DNA of 64,000 nt from Anoxybacillus sp050480245 (GTDB taxonomy: Bacteria; Bacillota; Bacilli; Bacillales; Anoxybacillaceae). Below the pieces are notes generated by a model. The model was not told where the DNA came from, did no database searches, and worked only from the letters and a program-made list of their open reading frames with translations. Position numbers and translations under genes: made by a program. Shown in pieces: positions 33,568 to 41,062 of the stretch. The first letter of the stretch is position 1. Every line of letters begins with the position of its first letter. The stretch is from assembly GCA_050480245.1 (NCBI GenBank), contig JBCNEQ010000019.1. One strand, given 5' to 3'.

Positions 33568-34299
33568 TTGTGCTGGCAAAAGTGGATAGACGTCCGAGAT
33601 CGTGAAGCGGGCGACCAACTCATTGAAAAATATATGCCGCTTGTCGATTATCACGTACAACGTATTGCCTCATCCCTTCCGAAAAGCGTAAAAAAAGAAG
33701 ATTTGAAAAGCTTAGCTTTATTCGGATTATACGATGCGCTAGAAAAATTCGATCCTTCACGTGATTTGAAATTCGACACGTATGCTTCATTTCGTATTCG
33801 CGGGGCCATTTTAGATGGATTGCGTAAAGAAGATTGGCTTCCGCGTAGCGTGCGGGAAAAAGCAAAAAAAATTGAAGCGACGATTGAACAGTTGCAACAA
33901 ACATATATGCGTGATGTAAGTGCAAAAGAAGTTGCTCATGCATTAAACATGTCAGAAGATGAAGTATATGCTGTCATGAGTGAACAGTTTTTCGCCAATG
34001 TTTTATCGCTTGATGAGCGTCCGTTTGACGATGATGATGACCAAACATCGTTTACCATTCGCGATGATCAATCGCCGTCGCCAGAAGAACACGTTTTGCG
34101 TGAAGAACGAATTGCCCAATTAGCGAACGTCATTCAACAATTAAATGAAAAAGAGCAGCTCGTCATTAGTTTATTTTACAAAGAGGAACTGACGTTTACA
34201 GAAATCGGTCATATTATGGGGCTGTCAACGTCACGAATTTCCCAAATTCATGCGAAAGCTTTATTTAAAATGCGAAAACTGATTGAGCAAGCGATATGA
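33568..34299 (+). CDS. sigD: RNA polymerase sigma factor SigD (sigma-28)
   Basis: Sigma factor for late flagellar, chemotaxis and autolysin genes; FlgM is its usual anti-sigma factor. Region 2 (YDALEKFDPSRDLKFDTYAS, FRIRGAILDGLRKEDWLPR) and region 4 (ELTFTEIGHIMGLSTSRISQ) are highly conserved. The start is TTG 33568, after AGGGGGGATGAT; an in-frame TAG at 33547 prevents a much longer form. At 243 aa it is about ten residues shorter at the N-terminus than the B. subtilis protein. Confidence 0.97.
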   Translation: MCWQKWIDVRDREAGDQLIEKYMPLVDYHVQRIASSLPKSVKKEDLKSLALFGLYDALEKFDPSRDLKFDTYASFRIRGAILDGLRKEDWLPRSVREKAKKIEATIEQLQQTYMRDVSAKEVAHALNMSEDEVYAVMSEQFFANVLSLDERPFDDDDDQTSFTIRDDQSPSPEEHVLREERIAQLANVIQQLNEKEQLVISLFYKEELTFTEIGHIMGLSTSRISQIHAKALFKMRKLIEQAI

Positions 34300-34333
34300 C
34301 AGTCCTTCATCATTTTATGAAGGAAGTGAGAAC

Positions 34334-34591
34334 ATGAGTTTGAAATTAGTCGAGTTACAAGTAGCGTTGCCGAAAACGCATGAGCTTGGAAAATGGCAAG
34401 AACATATGCTACAGTACGGACAGCTTGCTCAACAACAGCTTGCAGCCGAAATGAAAAAACAAGATGAGCGCATTCGGCAACAAGTGACGAAGACGGAACA
34501 AAGTGAACAGGCTAAATGGAAAAAGCAGTCTGAAAAAAAAGAAAAAAGCAAACATCCTTACAAAGGAACACATATTGATTTTATCGGATAA
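34334..34591 (+). CDS. small hypothetical protein between sigD and swrB
   Basis: Unrecognised 85-aa protein starting at ATG 34334 after AAGGAAGTGAGA. It is highly charged and Gln/Lys/Glu-rich, mostly a predicted coiled coil (about 28-75), with no membrane segment, and ends KGTHIDFIG. It lies 34 nt after sigD and 10 nt before swrB, so it is probably co-transcribed. An in-frame TTG at 34283 inside sigD is less likely. Nothing points to a definite function. Confidence 0.75.
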   Translation: MSLKLVELQVALPKTHELGKWQEHMLQYGQLAQQQLAAEMKKQDERIRQQVTKTEQSEQAKWKKQSEKKEKSKHPYKGTHIDFIG

Positions 34592-34601
34592 GAGGGATGA
34601 T

Positions 34602-35057
34602 ATGACGACGTTTTTATGGATGATTAGCTTCGTTTTGCACGGCATTTCGCTTTTTCTCATTATTCTTTTATCGTTAAAATGGATAAAAATTAAAGAAAAT
34701 GAAAAAGAGCAAGCGGAGCTGATTCGCGAAATGGAAGCGATGATGACGACATATTTAATGCAGTTTAAAGAAGAAAATGAGCGATTTATTAAACAATTGA
34801 CATCATCGCCTATTCGCCAAAAGAAAAAAGAAGCCCCTCCTTCTTTTCAAGAAGAACAAGTTTTGCTTCCAGTCGAGCAAGTTGTGGATCGGATTGAATT
34901 ATCGACAACAGCACCGAAGAAAGAACAATCGGTTGAATCGCTCGTTTCTGAAGCATTAAAACTTCAACAACAAGGAAAGACGATCGAGGAAATCGCGAAG
35001 ACGTTAAAACGTGGCAAGACAGAAATGGAGCTTTTGCTTAAATTTCACCAAAAGTAG
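34602..35057 (+). CDS. swrB: swarming motility protein SwrB (YlxL)
   Basis: Last gene of the fla/che operon. In B. subtilis SwrB promotes completion of the C ring and export activation. It has an N-terminal membrane anchor (about 3-24, FLWMISFVLHGISLFLIILL), a coiled coil with KEENERFIKQL and a C-terminal helix-turn-helix-like stretch (LQQQGKTIEEIAKTLKRG). ATG 34602 follows AGAGGGATGAT. Length 151 aa. The rpsB promoter begins with the first base after its stop codon. Confidence 0.87.
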   Translation: MTTFLWMISFVLHGISLFLIILLSLKWIKIKENEKEQAELIREMEAMMTTYLMQFKEENERFIKQLTSSPIRQKKKEAPPSFQEEQVLLPVEQVVDRIELSTTAPKKEQSVESLVSEALKLQQQGKTIEEIAKTLKRGKTEMELLLKFHQK

Positions 35058-35086
35058 TTGAATGTGTTTTTTAATTATGATATAGT
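35058..35086 (+). promoter_or_regulatory. sigma-A promoter for rpsB
   Basis: TTGAAT (35058-35063), a 17-nt spacer and TATAGT (35081-35086) stand immediately after swrB. The start of transcription would be near 35093, just ahead of a structured leader. Confidence 0.7.
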
Positions 35087-35094
35087 TCTACTTG

Positions 35095-35165
35095 GTGTGA
35101 ATACACACGCTCATCGATTTAAGCAACGGTGCTGCACTGCAGTCTTGCTTAAAAATGACATGAGC
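35095..35165 (+). promoter_or_regulatory. structured leader RNA of rpsB
   Basis: A small hairpin (GTGTG 35095-35099 with CACAC 35104-35108) is followed by a nested structure: GCTCAT (35109-35114) pairs with ATGAGC (35160-35165), and inside it TTTAAGCAA (35118-35126) with TTGCTTAAA (35145-35153). The 104-nt leader ends at TAGGAGGATG before the rpsB start. It could be an S2 autoregulatory site; I do not claim a known RNA family. Confidence 0.55.
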
Positions 35166-35196
35166 GGAGGAAAAAAACCGTCTAGGAGGATGAAAG

Positions 35197-35904
35197 ATGT
35201 CTGTCATTTCAATGAAACAATTGCTTGAAGCAGGGGTTCACTTCGGGCATCAAACACGTCGCTGGAACCCAAAAATGAAAAAGTACATTTTCACTGAGCG
35301 CAATGGTATTTATATCATTGACTTGCAAAAAACAGTGAAAAAAGTAGAGGAAGCGTACAATTTCGTAAAAGAACTTGCGGCAAACGGCGGCAAAATTTTA
35401 TTCGTTGGTACGAAAAAACAAGCGCAAGATTCTGTAAAAGAAGAAGCAGAACGTTCTGGTATGTTCTACGTGAACCAACGTTGGTTAGGTGGAACGTTAA
35501 CAAACTTCGCAACAATTCAAAAACGTATTAAACGTTTAAAAGAAATCGAAAGAATGGCTGAAGACGGCACATTCGATGTATTGCCTAAAAAAGAAGTGGT
35601 AAAACTAAAGAAAGAATTAGAGCGTCTTGAAAAGTTTTTAGGCGGTATTAAAGAAATGAAAGAATTACCAGATGCATTGTTTGTCATCGACCCACGCAAA
35701 GAACGCATTGCCGTTGCAGAAGCTCGCAAATTAAACATTCCGATCATCGGAATCGTGGATACAAACTGCGATCCAGACGAAATCGACTACGTCATTCCTG
35801 CAAACGACGATGCGATTCGCGCTGTGAAACTTCTTACATCTAAAATTGCTGATGCAATTTTAGAAGCGAAACAAGGCGAAGAAGCTGTTGTCACAGCTGA
35901 GTAA
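35197..35904 (+). CDS. rpsB: 30S ribosomal protein S2
   Basis: Small-subunit protein bound at the head-body junction. MKQLLEAGVHFGHQTRRWNP at the start and the later FVIDPRKERIAVAEA and PIIGIVDTNCDPD are family signatures. Length 235 aa. AGGAGGATG precedes ATG 35197. It has its own promoter, a structured leader and a terminator that separates it from tsf. Confidence 0.99.
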   Translation: MSVISMKQLLEAGVHFGHQTRRWNPKMKKYIFTERNGIYIIDLQKTVKKVEEAYNFVKELAANGGKILFVGTKKQAQDSVKEEAERSGMFYVNQRWLGGTLTNFATIQKRIKRLKEIERMAEDGTFDVLPKKEVVKLKKELERLEKFLGGIKEMKELPDALFVIDPRKERIAVAEARKLNIPIIGIVDTNCDPDEIDYVIPANDDAIRAVKLLTSKIADAILEAKQGEEAVVTAE

Positions 35905-35911
35905 GCATGCG

Positions 35912-35951
35912 AAAGGTGATAAGAGGGGGAAGCCTTTTATCACCTTTTTTT
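35912..35951 (+). terminator. terminator or attenuator between rpsB and tsf
   Basis: AAGGTGATAA (35913-35922) pairs with TTATCACCTT (35937-35946), followed by a run of T to 35951. It should reduce transcription from rpsB into tsf. Confidence 0.85.
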
Positions 35952-36034
35952 AAGAAAATCGGGCATACTAAGCATGCAAGCCATCACGGTTTGTGTACAT
36001 ACGATCTTGCGTACAAAAAAGGAGGATGTTTAAC

Positions 36035-36916
36035 ATGGCAATTACTGCTCAAATGGTAAAAGAATTGCGCGAAAAAACAGGCGCAGGAATGATGGATTGC
36101 AAAAAGGCGTTAACAGAAACAAACGGCGATATGGAAAAAGCAATCGACTGGCTTCGTGAGAAAGGAATGGCGAAGGCGGCGAAAAAAGCAGATCGCATCG
36201 CAGCTGAAGGAACAACATTAATTGAAGTTGATGGAAATACAGCAGTTATTTTAGAAGTAAACTCTGAAACAGACTTCGTTGCGAAAAACGAGGGATTTAA
36301 AACATTAGTAAAAGAATTAGCAGACCATTTATTAAAACATAAGCCTACAACAGTAGAAGAAGCATTACAACAAAAAATGGATAACGGTGCAACAGTAGAA
36401 GAGCACATTAACGCAGCTATTGCTAAAATTGGTGAAAAAATTACGTTGCGTCGTTTCGCTGTTGTGGAAAAAAGCGATAATGCTGCATTCGGTGCATATT
36501 TGCATATGGGTGGTCGCATCGGCGTATTGACTGTCTTAGAAGGCACAACAAATAATGATGTAGCAAAAGATGTAGCGATGCACATTGCAGCGATCAATCC
36601 AAAATACGTTTCTCGCGATGAAGTATCGGCTGATGAAATTGCTCGCGAGCGCGAAGTGTTAAAACAACAAGCATTAAATGAAGGAAAACCAGAAAATATC
36701 GTCGAAAAAATGGTTGAAGGTCGTTTAGGCAAATTCTTTGAGGACATTTGCTTACTTGAGCAAAACTTTGTAAAAAATCCGGATGTGAAAGTACGTCAAT
36801 TTGTAGAATCAAATGGCGCAACTGTGAAAAGCTTCATCCGTTACGAAGTAGGCGAAGGCATTGAAAAACGTCAAGATAACTTCGCTGAAGAAGTTATGAG
36901 CCAAGTTCGTAAGTAA
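36035..36916 (+). CDS. tsf: elongation factor Ts
   Basis: Nucleotide exchange factor for EF-Tu. The N-terminal UBA-like region MVKELREKTGAGMMDCKKAL and the exchange motif ETDFVAKNEGF are present. ATG 36035 follows AAAGGAGGATG; an upstream in-frame start at 35993 is not supported. Length 293 aa. The 83 nt before it, after the rpsB terminator, hold a 6-bp hairpin (CAAGCC/GGTTTG, 35976-35992) but no promoter I would trust. Confidence 0.99.
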   Translation: MAITAQMVKELREKTGAGMMDCKKALTETNGDMEKAIDWLREKGMAKAAKKADRIAAEGTTLIEVDGNTAVILEVNSETDFVAKNEGFKTLVKELADHLLKHKPTTVEEALQQKMDNGATVEEHINAAIAKIGEKITLRRFAVVEKSDNAAFGAYLHMGGRIGVLTVLEGTTNNDVAKDVAMHIAAINPKYVSRDEVSADEIAREREVLKQQALNEGKPENIVEKMVEGRLGKFFEDICLLEQNFVKNPDVKVRQFVESNGATVKSFIRYEVGEGIEKRQDNFAEEVMSQVRK

Positions 36917-36923
36917 TGAAGAC

Positions 36924-36955
36924 AAATAGGGAACACATATGTGTTCCCTATTTTT
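36924..36955 (+). terminator. terminator after tsf, 30-bp perfect palindrome
   Basis: AAATAGGGAACACAT (36924-36938) is followed directly by its exact complement (36939-36953), ending in a T5 run. It forms a strong hairpin just before the pyrH ribosome binding site. Confidence 0.85.
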
Positions 36956-36978
36956 AAAGAACGGTATGGAGGTTTACA

Positions 36979-37701
36979 ATGGAAAGCCCAAAATATAAAC
37001 GTGTCGTTTTAAAATTAAGTGGTGAAGCATTAGCTGGTGATCAAGGATTTGGAATTAATCCGTCTGTCATTAAATCCATTGCGCAACAAGTAAAAGAAGT
37101 AGCAGAACTTGGAGTGGAAGTTGCCGTTGTTGTTGGAGGAGGAAACATTTGGCGTGGAAAAATTGGCAGTGAAATGGGGATGGATCGCGCTACAGCCGAT
37201 TATATGGGCATGTTAGCGACGGTGATGAACTCGCTCGCTCTCCAAGATAGCCTAGAGCAACTCGGTGTACAAACGCGCGTGCAAACGTCCATTGAAATGC
37301 GCCAAGTGGCAGAGCCGTACATTCGAAGAAGAGCGATTCGTCACTTAGAGAAAAAACGTGTCGTCATTTTTGCTGCCGGAACAGGGAACCCATATTTTTC
37401 AACAGATACGACAGCTGCGCTTCGTGCCGCTGAAATTGAAGCAGACGTCATTTTAATGGCGAAAAACAATGTAGACGGTGTATATAGTGCCGATCCAAAA
37501 GTAGACAAAAACGCCGTCAAGTATGATGAGCTATCTTATTTAGATGTTATCAAGCAAGGACTAGGCGTTATGGATTCGACTGCTTCATCGTTATGTATGG
37601 ATAACGATATCCCACTCATCGTCTTTTCGATTATGGAAGAAGGCAATATTAAACGTGCTGTATTAGGCGAAAATATCGGAACAATTGTAAGGGGGAAATA
37701 A
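36979..37701 (+). CDS. pyrH: uridylate kinase
   Basis: Hexameric UMP kinase of the amino acid kinase fold, unrelated to eukaryotic UMP kinases; makes UDP for nucleotide and cell wall synthesis. KLSGEALAGDQGFGI, VVVGGGNIWRGK and the ATP site FAAGTGNPYFSTDTTAALRA are present. Length 240 aa. TGGAGG precedes ATG 36979. Confidence 0.98.
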   Translation: MESPKYKRVVLKLSGEALAGDQGFGINPSVIKSIAQQVKEVAELGVEVAVVVGGGNIWRGKIGSEMGMDRATADYMGMLATVMNSLALQDSLEQLGVQTRVQTSIEMRQVAEPYIRRRAIRHLEKKRVVIFAAGTGNPYFSTDTTAALRAAEIEADVILMAKNNVDGVYSADPKVDKNAVKYDELSYLDVIKQGLGVMDSTASSLCMDNDIPLIVFSIMEEGNIKRAVLGENIGTIVRGK

Positions 37702-37702
37702 C

Positions 37703-38254
37703 ATGCAAGTATTAACAAGCGCGAAAGAAAAAATGGATAAAGCTGTCCAAGCTTTTTCTCGTGAACTCGCAACGATTCGTGCAGGTCGTGCCAATCCTGC
37801 GTTGTTAGAAAAAATTACAGTGGATTATTACGGTATGCCAACGCCAATTATTCAGTTAGCCGGCATTCAAGTGCCAGAAGCGCGCCTTCTTGTTATCCAA
37901 CCGTATGACAAGTCGGTATTAAAAGAGATTGAAAAAGCCATTTTAGCATCAGATTTAGGGTTAACACCTTCAAATGACGGTTCCGTCATTCGTATCGCCA
38001 TTCCGCCGCTTACAGAAGAGCGTCGTCGTGAACTTGTTAAGTTAGTGAAAAAATATGCGGAAGAAGCGAAAGTTGCTGTGCGCAACATTCGTCGCGATGC
38101 AAATGATGAGTTGAAAAAGCTAGAGAAAAACGGCGAGATTACAGAAGATGAATTGCGTGGATATACAGAAGATATTCAAAAATTAACTGACGATCACATC
38201 GCAAAAATTGATGCGATTACGAAAGAAAAAGAGAAAGAAGTGATGGAAGTATAA
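37703..38254 (+). CDS. frr: ribosome recycling factor
   Basis: Splits post-termination ribosomes together with EF-G. The tRNA-like three-helix bundle is recognised by ATIRAGRANPALLEKITVDY, VIRIAIPPLTEERRRELVK and VRNIRRDANDELKK. Length 183 aa. It starts one base after pyrH, with AGGGGG upstream, and ends at a strong terminator. Confidence 0.98.
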   Translation: MQVLTSAKEKMDKAVQAFSRELATIRAGRANPALLEKITVDYYGMPTPIIQLAGIQVPEARLLVIQPYDKSVLKEIEKAILASDLGLTPSNDGSVIRIAIPPLTEERRRELVKLVKKYAEEAKVAVRNIRRDANDELKKLEKNGEITEDELRGYTEDIQKLTDDHIAKIDAITKEKEKEVMEV

Positions 38255-38256
38255 GT

Positions 38257-38283
38257 CCCTCTATGTTTATAGAGGGTTTTTTG
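38257..38283 (+). terminator. terminator after frr
   Basis: CCCTCTAT (38257-38264) and ATAGAGGG (38269-38276) form a perfect 8-bp stem with a GTTT loop, followed by TTTTTTG. Confidence 0.9.
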
Positions 38284-38290
38284 TTATAAT
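38282..38290 (+). promoter_or_regulatory. extended -10 promoter for uppS
   Basis: TGTTATAAT carries a consensus -10 (38285-38290) with the extended TG, right behind the frr terminator. No good -35 is seen; the position would fall in the terminator stem. Confidence 0.5.
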
Positions 38291-38347
38291 TACGAAATAG
38301 GACGCACAGCCTAATTACGATGGACGAGAGCTGGAGGATATGCGCTT

Positions 38348-39112
38348 ATGTTTGAAAAGATGAAAAGATGGAAAAACAAAGAAGAAGGATATGCAAAAGA
38401 ATCTATTTTACAGGGACCGATTCCTGCACATGTCGCGATCATCATGGACGGAAATGGGCGGTGGGCGAAAAAGCATGCGTTGCCGCGTATGGCTGGGCAT
38501 TATGAAGGCATGCAGACGGTGCGGAAAATTACGCGCTTTGCGAACGAACTAGGTGTGAAAGTGTTAACGCTATACGCGTTTTCAACAGAAAATTGGAAGA
38601 GACCGAAAACAGAAGTTGATTATTTAATGCAGTTGCCTGAACAATTTTTAAACACCTTTTTACCTGAGTTAATCGCAGAAAATGTGCAAGTGCGCGTCAT
38701 GGGACATAAAGATCAACTTCCTTTACATACATTACGTGCAGTCGAACAAGCGATGAAAGAAACAAAACAAAATACCGGCTTAATTTTAAATTTTGCGCTA
38801 AACTACGGAAGCCGCGCGGAAATCGTGCATGCGGTTCAAAAACTTATTGACGATGTGCAAAATGGAGCGATTCAAGCAAGCGATGTGAGTGAACAGCTGT
38901 TTCATTCATATTTAATGACAAACGATTTACCAGATCCCGACTTGCTCATTCGGACAAGCGGAGAAATTCGTTTAAGCAATTTTATGCTTTGGCAGTTGGC
39001 ATATACAGAGTTTTGGTTTACAGATGTATTATGGCCAGACTTTACAGAACAACATTTTTTACAGGCGGTGCATGAATTTCAACAACGAAGCCGCCGATTT
39101 GGAGGCGTATAA
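38348..39112 (+). CDS. uppS: undecaprenyl diphosphate synthase
   Basis: Cis-prenyltransferase that makes the C55 carrier lipid for peptidoglycan and teichoic acid. The catalytic Asp lies in IIMDGNGRWAKKHALPRMAG (about residues 30-49), with TLYAFSTENWKRP and the C-terminal DLLIRTSGEIRLSNFMLWQL. Length 254 aa. GGAGGATATG precedes ATG 38348. Confidence 0.98.
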   Translation: MFEKMKRWKNKEEGYAKESILQGPIPAHVAIIMDGNGRWAKKHALPRMAGHYEGMQTVRKITRFANELGVKVLTLYAFSTENWKRPKTEVDYLMQLPEQFLNTFLPELIAENVQVRVMGHKDQLPLHTLRAVEQAMKETKQNTGLILNFALNYGSRAEIVHAVQKLIDDVQNGAIQASDVSEQLFHSYLMTNDLPDPDLLIRTSGEIRLSNFMLWQLAYTEFWFTDVLWPDFTEQHFLQAVHEFQQRSRRFGGV

Positions 39113-39118
39113 TTTCGT

Positions 39119-39886
39119 ATGAAACAAAGAATTGTGACAGCAGTGATTGCAGCTTCAGTCTTTTTACCTATTGTTATATACGGCCAATGGCCATTTCTCG
39201 TTTTAACGTATGCGTTAGCGACGATTGGTTTATTTGAGCTTATTCGCATGAAACGTCTTTCGCTCTTTTCGTTTCCAAGCATCGTTAGTTTTCTTGCATT
39301 ATGGCTCTTTTTATATCCATATAAGCATATGATAAACATATGGATTCTCATCGTTACACTCTTTTTGTTGCTCATTTATACGGTCATTTCAAAAAATGCG
39401 TTTACGTTCGACGATGCAGGCTTTATGATTGCTTCTTTGTTATATGTAGGCGTCGGATTTTATTCCTTTTTACAAGTGCGAGAAGCAGGATTGTCTTATA
39501 TTTTTTATGCGTTATTTTTAATTTGGGCAACGGATAGCGGGGCGTATTTTATCGGTCGTGCGTTCGGAAGACGAAAGCTATGGGAGCATATTAGCCCAAA
39601 TAAAACAGTTGAGGGTGCCATTGGCGGTATTTTATGCGCGCTTCTTGTCGTAAGCGTGTATGAGTGGCTATCTCCGTTTGCACCATCTTTCCTTCTGTTG
39701 CTTATTGCAACGGTCGTCTTATCAATTTTCGGTCAGTTAGGTGATTTAGTTGAGTCAGCGTTTAAACGCCACTATGGAGTAAAAGATTCGGGGGCCATTT
39801 TACCGGGGCATGGTGGCATTCTAGACCGTTTTGATAGTTTGTTATTTATTTTGCCGATTTTACATTTGTTTTACCTTATTGCTTAA
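39119..39886 (+). CDS. cdsA: phosphatidate cytidylyltransferase
   Basis: Makes CDP-diacylglycerol for phospholipid synthesis. Most of the 255-aa protein is transmembrane helices. The C-terminal signature GDLVESAFKRHYGVKDSG and LPGHGGILDRFDSL is intact. The ribosome binding site GGAGGCG lies within the end of uppS. Confidence 0.97.
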   Translation: MKQRIVTAVIAASVFLPIVIYGQWPFLVLTYALATIGLFELIRMKRLSLFSFPSIVSFLALWLFLYPYKHMINIWILIVTLFLLLIYTVISKNAFTFDDAGFMIASLLYVGVGFYSFLQVREAGLSYIFYALFLIWATDSGAYFIGRAFGRRKLWEHISPNKTVEGAIGGILCALLVVSVYEWLSPFAPSFLLLLIATVVLSIFGQLGDLVESAFKRHYGVKDSGAILPGHGGILDRFDSLLFILPILHLFYLIA

Positions 39887-39901
39887 AAAGGAGTGGACAG
39901 T

Positions 39902-41047
39902 TTGCGAGCAATTAGTTTATTAGGAGCGACTGGCTCGATCGGGATGCAAACGCTAGACGTCATTCGTACTCATCGTGATGCGTTCCATCTCGTTGCTTTT
40001 TCAGCTGGACGAAATATTGAACAAGCAAGAATCATTATTGAGCAATTTTCTCCGAAAGTTATATGTGTCGCTCAAAAAGAAGATGCTGAACGGTTACAAA
40101 GTGAATATAAGGGACGCGTGCGCATCGTTTTTGGTGAAGATGGACTTATAGAAGTGGCGACTGTTCAAGAGGCGGACATTGTTGTCAATGCGGTTGTAGG
40201 AAGTGTCGGATTAGTGCCTACGTTACAAGCGATCGAAGCAAAAAAAACGATCGCGTTAGCCAATAAAGAAACGTTAGTTACCGCTGGGCATCTTGTCATG
40301 AAGCATGCAACCGATTATGGAGTAACAATTTTGCCGGTTGATAGTGAACATTCTGCTATTTTTCAATGTTTGCAAGGAGAACAACAAAAAAATGTCGAAT
40401 GTATTATTTTAACAGCATCTGGTGGTAGTTTTCGCGACCACACGCGCGAGCAGCTACAACATGTGACGGTTGAGGAAGCGTTAAAACATCCGAATTGGTC
40501 GATGGGAGCAAAAATTACGATCGATTCTGCAACGATGATGAACAAAGGGCTTGAAGTCATTGAAGCGCATTGGCTGTTTCATTTACCGTATGAGCAAATT
40601 GACGTACTATTACATAAAGAAAGTATTATTCATTCAATGGTGCAATTTCACGATGGAAGCATTATCGCTCAACTCGGAACACCAGATATGCGCGTACCTA
40701 TTCAATATGCGTTAACATATCCAGATCGTTTTCCACTCCATATTGAACGGCTAAACTTCGCGCAAGTGGCAACGTTACATTTTCAAAAAGTGGACATGAA
40801 CCGGTTCCGTTGTTTACAATTTGCTTATGAAGCAGGAAAAATAGGTGGAACGATGCCAACCGTATTAAACGCAGCAAATGAAGAAGCAGTGGCTGCCTTT
40901 TTAGCTGGAAAAATATCGTTTTTGGCCATTGAGCAATGCATTGAACAAGCGATGGAGCGGCACGTACCGATTGCTCATCCAGATCTTGAGACGATTCGCG
41001 CAGTCGATTGCGAAACGCGACAATATGTAAAATCACTACAAATGTAA
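39902..41047 (+). CDS. dxr: 1-deoxy-D-xylulose 5-phosphate reductoisomerase
   Basis: Second enzyme of the MEP isoprenoid pathway, which feeds UppS. NADPH site LLGATGSIGMQTLDVI, then ANKETLVTAG, DSEHSAIFQCL and the metal-site motif ITIDSATMMNKGLEVIEA. TTG 39902 is the likely start, 8 nt after AAGGAG; GTG 39893 overlaps the ribosome binding site. Length 381 aa. Confidence 0.97.
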   Translation: MRAISLLGATGSIGMQTLDVIRTHRDAFHLVAFSAGRNIEQARIIIEQFSPKVICVAQKEDAERLQSEYKGRVRIVFGEDGLIEVATVQEADIVVNAVVGSVGLVPTLQAIEAKKTIALANKETLVTAGHLVMKHATDYGVTILPVDSEHSAIFQCLQGEQQKNVECIILTASGGSFRDHTREQLQHVTVEEALKHPNWSMGAKITIDSATMMNKGLEVIEAHWLFHLPYEQIDVLLHKESIIHSMVQFHDGSIIAQLGTPDMRVPIQYALTYPDRFPLHIERLNFAQVATLHFQKVDMNRFRCLQFAYEAGKIGGTMPTVLNAANEEAVAAFLAGKISFLAIEQCIEQAMERHVPIAHPDLETIRAVDCETRQYVKSLQM

Positions 41048-41062
41048 AAGGTGGTTGAAATT

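Noticed and set aside
35902..35977. Repeated TAAGCATGC at 35902 and 35969
   Set aside because: Only 9 bp, with no symmetry or known function; likely chance in a short intergenic region.
36049..36747. 232-aa open frame on the minus strand across tsf
   Set aside because: It lies wholly opposite tsf, has no ribosome binding site and shows the Ser/Asn-rich composition of a reverse-strand shadow.
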